DNA of 39,793 bases from Nitrospira bacterium HGW-Nitrospira-1 (GTDB taxonomy: Bacteria; Nitrospirota; Thermodesulfovibrionia; Thermodesulfovibrionales; UBA6898). Below are positions 1 through 7,307 of this stretch, piece by piece. Within the stretch, counting starts at the first letter, position 1. Each line of letters begins with the position of its first letter. The notes under the pieces were generated by a model. The model made no database searches. It saw nothing but the letters and a program-made list of their open reading frames with translations, and was not told the origin of the DNA. Where the stretch lies: NCBI GenBank assembly GCA_002839535.1, contig PGYF01000013.1, positions 5,176 to 44,968 on the forward strand, read 5' to 3'. The position numbers and the translations under genes are program-made.

Positions 1-215
1 TGTCATTGTCCGGCTTGACCCCCGCATCAAGCATGCCCTCTGACTTGATCAGGGGGTGCGGGGCAGGCTCCCAATCCAGGATAGGGTATGGATTCCCCGG
101 TCAAGCCGGAGAATGACGGATGGGGGTCGGGCAATGACGGATGGTGGTCGGGCAATGACACAAATTAGGAAGCAATTCATCCCTGTGCCAAGAGCACAGG
201 GATGAATTGCTTATT
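1..215. repeat. Dispersed intergenic repeat, copy A (cut by window start)
   Basis: This non-coding stretch upstream of argG shares long blocks with 35183-35389 and its first 41 bases with 39753-39793. Recurring blocks are TGTCATTGTCCGGCTTGACC, ATCCAGGATAGGGTATGGAT, and a repeated 'GGTCGGGCAATGAC' near its right end. It belongs to the broad class of bacterial extragenic palindromes that begin GTCATTC-type and end GGAATGAC-type. Copies A and B contain the same blocks in a different order, so the family is mosaic. No gene is visible in 1-249. Confidence 0.85.
170..212. repeat. Perfect inverted repeat (hairpin) just upstream of argG
   Basis: Two 19-base arms, AAGCAATTCATCCCTGTGC and its exact reverse complement, flank the 5-base spacer CAAGA. 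The inner 21 bases (CCCTGTGC-CAAGA-GCACAGGG) recur at 35136-35156, 35349-35369 and 39706-39726, so this is the right-hand module of the dispersed repeat. It lies about 38 bases before the argG start and would form a strong hairpin in a transcript entering argG. There is no T-run after it on the plus strand, so a terminator role is not supported. Confidence 0.85.
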
Positions 216-249
216 CATTAATCTTTCCGAAATCTTTAGGGAGGCAAAA

Positions 250-1452
250 ATGGTGAAAAAAATAGTCCTTGCATATTCAGGAGGACTTGACACCTCCGTG
301 GCCATTGAATGGCTGAAGGAGACATACCATGCCGAGGTCATAGCCTTCTGCGCTGACCTTGGGCAGGGGGAAGACCTGAAAAAAGTACGGCAGAAGGCCC
401 TTAAGACCGGGGCCTCCAGGGTGTATGTTGAAGACCTGAGGGAAGAATTCGTCAAACACTATATTTTCCCTATGTTGCGCGGGAATGCCGTGTATGAAAG
501 TTTCTACCTTCTCGGCACGTCAATAGCAAGGCCGCTGATTGCAAAAAAACAGATAGAGATTGCGCTGAAGGAAAAGGCGGATGCTGTGGCGCACGGTTCA
601 ACAGGGAAGGGGAATGACCAGATACGGTTCGAGCTGACCTATTATGCCCTTAAGCCGGACATAAAGGTAATAGCTCCCTGGAGGGAGTGGTCATTTGACT
701 CACGGGAGTCTTTAATTGACTATTCCGAAAAACACGGCATACCGGTAGCAGCAACCAGGGCAAAGCCGTTCAGCACAGACAGGAATCTTCTCCATATCAG
801 CTATGAAGGAGGAATCCTTGAAGACCCGTGGGCTGAGCCGCCATCAGATATGTATACCATGATATCGCCCTTGGAACAGACCCCTGATAAGGCCGAATAT
901 ATTGAAATCGCCTTTGAAGGAGGCGACCCTGTAAGCATCAACGGCAAAAAGATGACGCCTGCGAAACTACTTCAAAAACTCAACGTGACAGGCGGCAGGC
1001 ATGGCATAGGAAGGGTGGATATTGTCGAGAACAGATATGTGGGAATAAAGTCAAGGGGGGTATATGAGACCCCGGGCGGAACAATACTGCATATCGCCAG
1101 GAGGGCTGTCCAGTCTATAACCCTTGACAGGGAAGTGACACACCTTCAGGATTCCCTCATGCCAAAATACGCTGAACTGGTATATTATGGCTACTGGTTT
1201 GCGCCTGAACGCATTGTCCTTCAGAAGATGATTGATGATATCCAGAAGGACGTTACAGGGACTGCGCGAATGAAACTCTATAAGGGAAACTGCCTGACTG
1301 TTGGAAGAAAATCTCCCAGGTCCTTATATAATCCAAAGCTTGCAACCTTTGAGGCCGAGAGCGTGTATAACCAGAAAGATGCTGAAGGATTTATCAAGCT
1401 CAATGCCCTGAGATTAAAAGCGAACAAGTCCCTCAGAGGAAGGAATGTCTGA
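250..1452 (+). CDS. argG: Argininosuccinate synthase
   Basis: It joins citrulline and aspartate using ATP to give argininosuccinate, the penultimate step of arginine synthesis, in the cytosol. The 400-residue length is normal for the family. The N-terminal PP-loop SGGLDTS (about residues 10-16) binds ATP. GSTGKGNDQIRFE and the TDRNLLHISYEGG segment are typical of ArgG. An in-frame ATG exists at 202, but that would start inside the right arm of a repeat hairpin; ATG 250 is preceded by AGGGAGGC and gives the canonical MVKKIVLAYSGG start. Its stop overlaps dprA by 8 bases, so the two are probably co-transcribed. Confidence 0.97.
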   Translation: MVKKIVLAYSGGLDTSVAIEWLKETYHAEVIAFCADLGQGEDLKKVRQKALKTGASRVYVEDLREEFVKHYIFPMLRGNAVYESFYLLGTSIARPLIAKKQIEIALKEKADAVAHGSTGKGNDQIRFELTYYALKPDIKVIAPWREWSFDSRESLIDYSEKHGIPVAATRAKPFSTDRNLLHISYEGGILEDPWAEPPSDMYTMISPLEQTPDKAEYIEIAFEGGDPVSINGKKMTPAKLLQKLNVTGGRHGIGRVDIVENRYVGIKSRGVYETPGGTILHIARRAVQSITLDREVTHLQDSLMPKYAELVYYGYWFAPERIVLQKMIDDIQKDVTGTARMKLYKGNCLTVGRKSPRSLYNPKLATFEAESVYNQKDAEGFIKLNALRLKANKSLRGRNV

Positions 1453-2530
1453 TATCAGGCGCTGGATCGGCCTTTGCATGGTGCATGATATAGGGCCGGT
1501 TACAGGCAGAAAACTGCTTGCCGCATTCGGATGCCCTGAAAACGTTTTTAAGGCAAACGCTTCTGACCTGCTTTCTGTAAACGGGATAAGCAGGGAACGC
1601 GCCGGGCATATCAGGAAATTCTGCCAGTGGGATGAGGTGGAAAAATACGTCCGAACAATGGAGAAAAAGGGTATATCGGCTGTTCCTTATCAGGATGACC
1701 GTTATCCCGAAGCGCTCAAAAATATAGACGATGCGCCGCTGGTTCTATATATGAAAGGAGAGTATCATCCTGATGACAGGTTTGCGATCGGGATTGTCGG
1801 TTCGCGGAAACATACCCCTTATGGCGAATCCGTTACGCAGAGGATTGCAGGAGAACTCTCTGCCGCAGGCTTTACAATCATCAGCGGGCTGGCACGAGGC
1901 ATAGATACGTTGTCTCATGAAAGCGCACTTGCAGCCGGAGGAAGGACTATAGCAGTGCTGGGCTCAGGCCCTGACGTCTGTTATCCTCCTGAGAACAGGG
2001 GCTTGACTGAGCGAATCGCAGCTTCCGGTTGTGTGATAAGCGAGTTTGTTCCCGGGACTATGCCGAACAAGGAAAACTTTCCCAGAAGAAACAGGTTGAT
2101 AAGCGGACTTTCGCTGGGCGTCCTTGTTGTCGAGGCAACGGACAAAAGCGGTTCACTTATTACGGCAGGATATGCCCTTGAGCAAAATAAAGAGGTGTTT
2201 TCTGTTCCGGGCAATATCACTTCCCAGAATTCAGAGGGCACAAACAAATTGATAAAACAGGGCGCTAAAATTGTCCTGAAGACCAACGATATTATTGAGG
2301 AGCTTGCCCCTGTGCTGAAGGGATATATCAGGACAGAGCTGAAAGAGCGTGTTAAGCTTGAGGGAGAAGAAAACAGGCTGTGCTCTATGCTTTCCATGGA
2401 GCCGAAACACATAGACCTGATATTGAGAGAGAGCGGGCTGGCCGTAAACCAGTTGCTCAATCTGCTCCTTTCCCTGGAGCTCAAAGGGATTGTAAAACAG
2501 GCCGGCGGAAAGAGATTTTATATTGCATGA
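1445..2530 (+). CDS. dprA: DNA processing protein DprA/Smf
   Basis: DprA binds incoming single-stranded DNA and loads RecA during transformation; it is also widespread in non-competent species. The 361 residues show an N-terminal helix-hairpin-helix (about 8-55, DIGPVTGRKLLAAFG), a Rossmann-like core beginning at GIVGSRKHT (117-124) with SGLARGIDTLSH and VPGNITSQNSEGTNKLI, and a C-terminal winged-helix region (about 300-361). The start ATG lies inside the end of argG with AGAGGAAGGA upstream. The gene order dprA, Smg-like, topA matches the dprA-smg-topA neighbourhood found in many proteobacteria. Confidence 0.95.
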   Translation: MSDIRRWIGLCMVHDIGPVTGRKLLAAFGCPENVFKANASDLLSVNGISRERAGHIRKFCQWDEVEKYVRTMEKKGISAVPYQDDRYPEALKNIDDAPLVLYMKGEYHPDDRFAIGIVGSRKHTPYGESVTQRIAGELSAAGFTIISGLARGIDTLSHESALAAGGRTIAVLGSGPDVCYPPENRGLTERIAASGCVISEFVPGTMPNKENFPRRNRLISGLSLGVLVVEATDKSGSLITAGYALEQNKEVFSVPGNITSQNSEGTNKLIKQGAKIVLKTNDIIEELAPVLKGYIRTELKERVKLEGEENRLCSMLSMEPKHIDLILRESGLAVNQLLNLLLSLELKGIVKQAGGKRFYIA

Positions 2531-2540
2531 GGTGGGACTT

Positions 2541-2825
2541 TTGTCAAAAAAACTGTTAAAGATTTTGAAGATGATCTCCAGGGATATGGAAGACAGGGAA
2601 TTCGTCTCAGATGAGGCGCTCGAAGCGCCGGGTTATGATGAAACGGATATTATGGATATCAGCGAAGAACTCGAAAACCTGGAATTTTACAATTACCTCG
2701 AAGATGATGAACTTGACATTTTGAAGGGACTTATTGCTTATATATTAATAAAAGAAAGTTCGTATGAGAAAGAAGATATATTTTCTTTAATCTTTGCCGG
2801 AGGAAGAAGGATCGTATGGAATTAG
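2541..2825 (+). CDS. Small acidic protein, Smg (DUF494)-like by position
   Basis: About 94 residues, very acidic in the middle (repeated ED/EE/DD) and probably helical. It sits exactly where smg (DUF494) lies between dprA and topA in other bacteria, but it is shorter than the usual roughly 150 residues and I see no decisive motif, so the family call rests mainly on position. Start choice: the frame is open from TTG 2523, but TTG 2541 is better placed, 5 bases after the AGGTGG Shine-Dalgarno at 2530-2535, which overlaps the dprA stop. That makes it translationally linked to dprA. Function unknown. Confidence 0.6.
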   Translation: MSKKLLKILKMISRDMEDREFVSDEALEAPGYDETDIMDISEELENLEFYNYLEDDELDILKGLIAYILIKESSYEKEDIFSLIFAGGRRIVWN

Positions 2826-2859
2826 GAAAATCATGGAAACTGCGTGAAGGCGGCATAAA

Positions 2860-4641
2860 ATGAAATCATTGGTAATTGTCGAGTCCCCTGCCAAGGCCAG
2901 GACAATCAGTAAAATCCTCGGGAAGGATTTTACTGTCAAGGCCTCGGTCGGCCATATAAAGGACCTGCCTGCAAAGGAGATGGGCATTGATATAGAGAAT
3001 AACTTCACCCCGAATTATATTGTTATCCCGGGGAAAGAGAAGGTCATCAAGGAACTGAAAAAGGCTTCAAATGATGCTGAGGAGATTTACATAGCCCCTG
3101 ACCCTGACAGGGAAGGCGAGGCCATTGCCTGGCATATTGCGGATGAGGTCAAAGGCAAGACAAAGAAGATCTACAGGATAAAATTCAATGAGATAACAAG
3201 GTCCGCTGTCCTTGAGTCTATGCAAAATCCCGGCGAGATAGATATGCAAAAGGTCGATGCCCAGCAGGCCAGAAGGATATTAGACAGGCTTGTCGGATAT
3301 GAATTAAGCCCGCTTTTATGGAGGAAAGTCAGGAGGGGACTGAGTGCGGGAAGGGTGCAGTCAGTTGCTGTAAGGCTGGTTGTGGAGAGGGAACGCGAGG
3401 TTGAGGCGTTCAAACAGGAGGAGTACTGGTCTATCAACGCTGAATTTGAAGGATCAAGGAAGCCGCAGTTTTGGGCAAAGCTGTTCAAGTTCAATGAACA
3501 GAAGGTCGACATAAAGAACGCTGACGGGGCAAACTCTGTTGTCGAGAATTTAAAAAACAGCAGGTATCTGCTGACAAAGATCGAACGCAAGAAGAGAAGA
3601 CGGATGCCTTCACCTCCGTTTATTACGAGCACCCTTCAGCAGGAGGCCTCCCGGAAATTACGCTTTACCGCTAAAAAAACAATGATGATGGCTCAGCAGC
3701 TCTATGAAGGCATTGAACTCGGGGAAGAAGGTTCGGTCGGCCTGATTACCTATATGAGAACTGATTCCAACAGAATTGCGGCAGAGGCCCAGCAGGCTGC
3801 AAGAGAGTTTATTGAGAAGGCATACGGAAAGGCTTACATCCCGGAAAAACCGCCTTTCTATAAGAGCAAGGCTTCGGCGCAGGAGGCCCATGAGGCGATA
3901 AGGCCCACCTATTTAAACTACAGCCATGAGGCAATAAAACACTACCTGAGCAAGGACCAGAGCTCCCTGTATAAACTCATATGGAACCGTTTCATCGCAA
4001 GTCAGATGTCGCCTGCCGAGATTGAGCAGACCACCTTCATTATAGAGGATAGGGGTCAGGGGTTAGGGGTTAGCGCTCAATCCCCAATCTCCAATCCCCA
4101 ATCCCAATATGAATTTAGAGCGTCGGGAAGCGTTGTGAAGTTTCAGGGTTTTATGGTCCTTTATACAGAAGGGACGGATGAAATTCTGGATGAAAACGAA
4201 GCCCTCCTCCCTGCATTAAAAGAAGGTGAGACCCTCCGCCTTTTACATCTTGAACCAAAGCAGCATTTTACCCAGCCGCCGCCTCGTTATACGGAAGCTA
4301 CGCTGGTAAAGACGCTGGAGGAAAAAGGCATTGGAAGGCCGAGCACTTATGCTGCTATCCTTTCGACCATACAGGACAGAAAATATGTCCATAAGACTGA
4401 CGGGAAATTTGCTCCCACAGAACTCGGCATTGTGGTGAATGATATGCTTGTGGAAAGGTTCGCGGAACTCATGGATATCGGCTTTACAGCCGGCATGGAA
4501 GAGAACCTTGATCATATAGAAGACGGCAAAAAGAAGTGGGTGAAGGTGGTCAGGGACTTTTACGGGCCTTTTCATGAGAAACTGCGGAATGCAAAAATGC
4601 CAAGCCTCTTGAAGGTGAAACGCCGCCTGCAGCGGCTGTAG
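2860..4641 (+). CDS. topA: DNA topoisomerase I, catalytic core (reading frame broken at 3' end)
   Basis: Type IA topoisomerase that relaxes negative supercoils. It has the N-terminal Toprim domain (SLVIVESPAKA start; DPDREGEAIAWH with the metal-binding acidic residues), and the active-site tyrosine is in TYMRTDSN near residue 298. The core runs to about residue 575. The frame then reads a non-homologous tail (KMPSLLKVKRR) and stops, while the expected linker and zinc ribbons continue in another frame (about 4596-5015). A one-base loss in the A5 run at 4593-4597 explains this. Residues about 397-417 are a repeat-derived insert. Starts at ATG 2860 after GAAGGCGG. This is either a real frameshift or a sequencing error. 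Confidence 0.93.
   Translation: MKSLVIVESPAKARTISKILGKDFTVKASVGHIKDLPAKEMGIDIENNFTPNYIVIPGKEKVIKELKKASNDAEEIYIAPDPDREGEAIAWHIADEVKGKTKKIYRIKFNEITRSAVLESMQNPGEIDMQKVDAQQARRILDRLVGYELSPLLWRKVRRGLSAGRVQSVAVRLVVEREREVEAFKQEEYWSINAEFEGSRKPQFWAKLFKFNEQKVDIKNADGANSVVENLKNSRYLLTKIERKKRRRMPSPPFITSTLQQEASRKLRFTAKKTMMMAQQLYEGIELGEEGSVGLITYMRTDSNRIAAEAQQAAREFIEKAYGKAYIPEKPPFYKSKASAQEAHEAIRPTYLNYSHEAIKHYLSKDQSSLYKLIWNRFIASQMSPAEIEQTTFIIEDRGQGLGVSAQSPISNPQSQYEFRASGSVVKFQGFMVLYTEGTDEILDENEALLPALKEGETLRLLHLEPKQHFTQPPPRYTEATLVKTLEEKGIGRPSTYAAILSTIQDRKYVHKTDGKFAPTELGIVVNDMLVERFAELMDIGFTAGMEENLDHIEDGKKKWVKVVRDFYGPFHEKLRNAKMPSLLKVKRRLQRL
4051..4105. repeat. Heptamer tandem arrays inserted in frame within topA
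   Basis: Left array: GGGGTCA, GGGGTTA, GGGGTTA (4052-4072). After a short spacer comes the right array: CAATCCC, CAATCTC, CAATCCC, CAATCCC (4078-4105). The block encodes a low-complexity Gly/Ser/Gln/Pro/Asn stretch between IIEDR and YEFRASG, and the topA frame continues past it. TCAGGGGTTAG, the left-array motif, also occurs in the hemC insert at 8085-8095. The CCCCAAT unit resembles the STRR heptamers described in filamentous cyanobacteria; that link is by pattern only. Confidence 0.8.
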
Positions 4642-4676
4642 AGACAGATGAGAAATGTCCCAAGTGTGAATCTCCC

Positions 4677-5015
4677 ATGGTACTTAAGTCAGGCAGGTTC
4701 GGGAAATTCCTTGCCTGTTCAAAATATCCTGAATGCAAGACAACCAAGCCTCTGGCTACAGGGGTCAAATGTCCTGAAGATGGCGGAGATATTGTGGAGA
4801 GAAGGTCAAAAAGAGGCAAGTCCTTTTGGAGTTGCAGTAATTACCCGAAATGCAAATTTGCAACCTGGCATAAGCCGGTACCTAAAAAATGTCCGAAATG
4901 CAGCGCTCTGTTTATGGTTGAAAAATGGGACAAGGCAGGCAATGTTTCACTCTCCTGTTTGAACAAAGAGTGTAATCATAAGGAAGAACTAAAAAGAGAA
5001 GAAGCTGCTTCATAA
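4677..5015 (+). CDS. topA: Topoisomerase I C-terminal zinc-ribbon part (frameshifted from topA)
   Basis: This reading frame encodes the TopA C-terminal zinc ribbons: SGRFGKFLACSKYPEC, then CPEDGG...FWSCSNYPKC, then CPKCSAL...SCLNKEC. Upstream of ATG 4677 the same frame is open and homologous (about 4596-4676), reading KPLEGETPPAAAVETDEKCPKC. The first CxxC pair therefore lies before this ATG, and a separate protein starting at 4677 would have half a ribbon. That argues for one broken topA gene rather than two. The second ribbon has CPED where most TopA ribbons have CPKC, so that zinc site may be degenerate. Confidence 0.85.
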   Translation: MVLKSGRFGKFLACSKYPECKTTKPLATGVKCPEDGGDIVERRSKRGKSFWSCSNYPKCKFATWHKPVPKKCPKCSALFMVEKWDKAGNVSLSCLNKECNHKEELKREEAAS

Positions 5016-5074
5016 GAGGTTTCCAGCATTCATTTCCGAACTGATACATGAAAGAAAAACTGAAGGAGGAAATT

Positions 5075-5218
5075 TTGAAAAAGACTGTTGACAGGAAACT
5101 CCCCTGCGCTGCTGCAAGGAAGATCGCTGAGGGCCTCGGCATCCCCTACTCTGATGTAGGCGCTGCAGCAGATGAACTCGGCATTCAGATCAAAAACTGT
5201 CAGCTCGGTTGTTTCTGA
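5075..5218 (+). CDS. Small Cys-containing protein (47 aa) coupled to ccsB
   Basis: Short reading frame with sequence MKKTVDRKLPCAAARKIAEG, then LGIPYSDVGAAADELGI and the end KNCQLGCF. It has three cysteines, two near the C-terminus in CQLGC, so metal or Fe-S binding is possible. I recall similar short proteins ending NCQLGCF in other anaerobes but cannot name the family. TTG 5075 follows AAGGAGGA (5063-5070) with a 4-base gap; an in-frame ATG at 5048 is an alternative that would bury that Shine-Dalgarno in the gene. The stop TGA overlaps the ccsB ATG (TGATG), indicating translational coupling. Confidence 0.65.
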   Translation: MKKTVDRKLPCAAARKIAEGLGIPYSDVGAAADELGIQIKNCQLGCF

Positions 5219-6030
5219 TGGAAGTAATCCTTTTTGAACTGGCGCTGACCTTCTATTTTGCTGCCACGATCGTATGTGTCCTGGAGCTTTTCAAGGGCAC
5301 CAGCACCACATCCAGGATAATGTTCAGCCTTGTGGTGATCGGATTTGCCTTACATACAGCCAATATCATTGCGAGATATGTTCTTTCAGGGCATATCCCT
5401 ATAGCGAACCTGCATGAGGCTTCTTCCTTTTTTGCCTGGTGCATTGTCCTGCTTTTCTTCTACCTTGAATACCGGTATAAGCCTGGGCTCCTCGGCTCCT
5501 TTATTATGCCTGTGGTTTTTGTCCTTATGCTTTCTTCGTCGATGCTGCCGCGGAAGATCGAACCGCTCAGTCCGGTACTGCAAAGCTGCTGGCTTGGGAT
5601 ACATACCGTGCTTGCCTTTATCGGTGATGCTGCCTTTGCCATGGCCTTCGGCATAGGTATTATGTATCTGATTCAGGAACACTATGTTAAGTCAAAGCAT
5701 ATCCGCGGGCTTTTCAGGAAGCTGCCGAGCCTGCAGATGCTCGATGATATAAATTACCGGCTGATCACAATAGGGTTTCCGTTCCTCACCCTTGCCATTA
5801 TCACCGGCGCCTTATGGGCCGAAAGCGCATGGGGGAGTTACTGGAGATGGGACCCCAAGGAAGTCTGGTCTCTAATCACCTGGTTTATCTATGCATCGGT
5901 GCTGCATGTGCGGCTTACAGCCGGATGGAGAGGGAAGCGGGCTGCGATACTTTCTGTCATAGGGTTCTGTGCTGTCCTCTTTACGTTCTTCGGCGTTAAT
6001 CTGCTTGGCAAAGGATTGCATTTATTTTAA
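5218..6030 (+). CDS. ccsB: Cytochrome c assembly protein CcsA/CcsB (ResC/HemX-like)
   Basis: Integral membrane protein of about 270 residues with roughly eight hydrophobic segments. The tryptophan-rich WWD motif WGSYWRWDPKEVWS (about residues 204-217) is the haem-handling signature of the System II c-type cytochrome assembly and haem-transport family. ATG 5218 overlaps the preceding small gene's stop and is preferred over the in-frame TTG 5209. The last base of its stop is the first base of the hemA ATG. A ccsA/hemX-type gene directly before hemA is a recurring arrangement linking haem production with cytochrome c maturation. Confidence 0.92.
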   Translation: MEVILFELALTFYFAATIVCVLELFKGTSTTSRIMFSLVVIGFALHTANIIARYVLSGHIPIANLHEASSFFAWCIVLLFFYLEYRYKPGLLGSFIMPVVFVLMLSSSMLPRKIEPLSPVLQSCWLGIHTVLAFIGDAAFAMAFGIGIMYLIQEHYVKSKHIRGLFRKLPSLQMLDDINYRLITIGFPFLTLAIITGALWAESAWGSYWRWDPKEVWSLITWFIYASVLHVRLTAGWRGKRAAILSVIGFCAVLFTFFGVNLLGKGLHLF

Positions 6031-7307
6031 TGAAAACAGTAGTGATTGGCTTGAATCATAAAACAGCGGATGTTGAGCTAAGGGAGAAACTGGCTTTCAA
6101 CGGCCAGAAGCTTGAAGACGGCATCCGTCAGATAAGAGAACTTCCTGAGATCAGGGAAACCGTCATTGTCTCTACCTGCAACAGGGTCGAGATTTATCTT
6201 AGGGTAAAAGATGTTAAAAAAGCATTTGAGGCAGTCAAGGATTTTTTTGTCCGATTTTTTGAGATAAAGAGAGAGGCTCTTGATAATGCCTTGTATCTTT
6301 ATCATGATATGGAGGCCGTGAGGCATATTTTCAGGGTTTCTTCGAGTCTTGATTCGATGGTGGTGGGGGAACCGCAGATACTCGGTCAGTTAAAGGACGC
6401 CTTTGAATTTGCGCTCGAAAGGAAAACAACAGGGGTACTCCTGAACAGGCTGCTGAAAAAATCCATTTCAGTCGCCAAGAGGGTAAGGACCGAGACAAAA
6501 ATAGCGGAAAACGCTGTGTCCATAAGCTTTGCGGCTGTCGAGCTTGCGAAGAAGATATTTGCCGATCTTTCGGAAAAAACGTTCATGCTCCTGGGGGCCG
6601 GTGAGATGGCGGAGCTTGCTGCCAAACACATGATAAACAATGGGGTGAAAGATATTATTATTGCAAACAGGACCTATGAGACCGGCTGTAATCTTGCGAA
6701 AGAATTCAAAGGGCGGGCAATACGCTTTGATGATTACATAGATGAATTAGCGCATGCGGACATCCTTATATGCTCTACCGGTGCACAGAACTATGTTTTG
6801 ATGAAAGGGCAGATGCAGAAGGTGATGAAAGAGCGGAAGAACAGGCCGGTGTTTCTTATTGATATTTCCGTGCCCAGGAATATTGACCCGGGGATAAATG
6901 ACCTTGATAATGTTTATCTGTACGATATTGATGACCTTCAGGGGACTGTGGATACGAATATCCTTGAAAGGCAGAAAGAGGCGAGGAAGGCCGACGACAT
7001 CATTGAAAAGGAGGTCGAGACGTTCAAAAAATGGTTGTCTTCTCTGGATACTGTCCCGACAGTGGTAGCCCTGAGAGAAAAGGCCGAGGCGATCAAAAAA
7101 GAAGAATTGGAAAAACTGCTGAACCGCCTTCCTGAAATCGGAGAAAAGGAGAAAAAGGCAATAGAAGGCATGGCCGGCTCGATCATCAACAAACTTATCC
7201 ACGCTCCAACCGTTGCGCTAAGAGAAGACTCTGAAGACAGGGATATTATGATAGCTGTCATAAAAAGACTCTACGGATTAAATGGAGAAGATGATGACGA
7301 AAAATAA
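6030..7307 (+). CDS. hemA: Glutamyl-tRNA reductase
   Basis: First committed step of the C5 route to haem: it reduces glutamyl-tRNA(Glu) to glutamate-1-semialdehyde with NADPH. The catalytic cysteine is Cys50 in VSTCNRVEIY. N-terminal IGLNHKTADVELREKL is family-typical. The NADPH-binding Rossmann region (MLLGAGEMAELAAKHM) follows at about 185-200, and a C-terminal helical dimerisation domain ends the 425 residues. The start overlaps the ccsB stop and the end overlaps the hemC start region, so ccsB-hemA-hemC form one unit. Confidence 0.97.
   Translation: MKTVVIGLNHKTADVELREKLAFNGQKLEDGIRQIRELPEIRETVIVSTCNRVEIYLRVKDVKKAFEAVKDFFVRFFEIKREALDNALYLYHDMEAVRHIFRVSSSLDSMVVGEPQILGQLKDAFEFALERKTTGVLLNRLLKKSISVAKRVRTETKIAENAVSISFAAVELAKKIFADLSEKTFMLLGAGEMAELAAKHMINNGVKDIIIANRTYETGCNLAKEFKGRAIRFDDYIDELAHADILICSTGAQNYVLMKGQMQKVMKERKNRPVFLIDISVPRNIDPGINDLDNVYLYDIDDLQGTVDTNILERQKEARKADDIIEKEVETFKKWLSSLDTVPTVVALREKAEAIKKEELEKLLNRLPEIGEKEKKAIEGMAGSIINKLIHAPTVALREDSEDRDIMIAVIKRLYGLNGEDDDEK

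Noticed and set aside
4593..4599. Programmed -1 frameshift site in topA
   Set aside because: The A AAA ATG context is a poor slippery heptamer and no stimulatory stem or internal Shine-Dalgarno is obvious. A simple indel in the A-run is more economical.
4648..4962. 104-codon plus-strand frame over the topA zinc-ribbon region
   Set aside because: It is the third frame of the same DNA. The 4677-5015 frame carries the CxxC zinc ribbons, so this one is a shadow.
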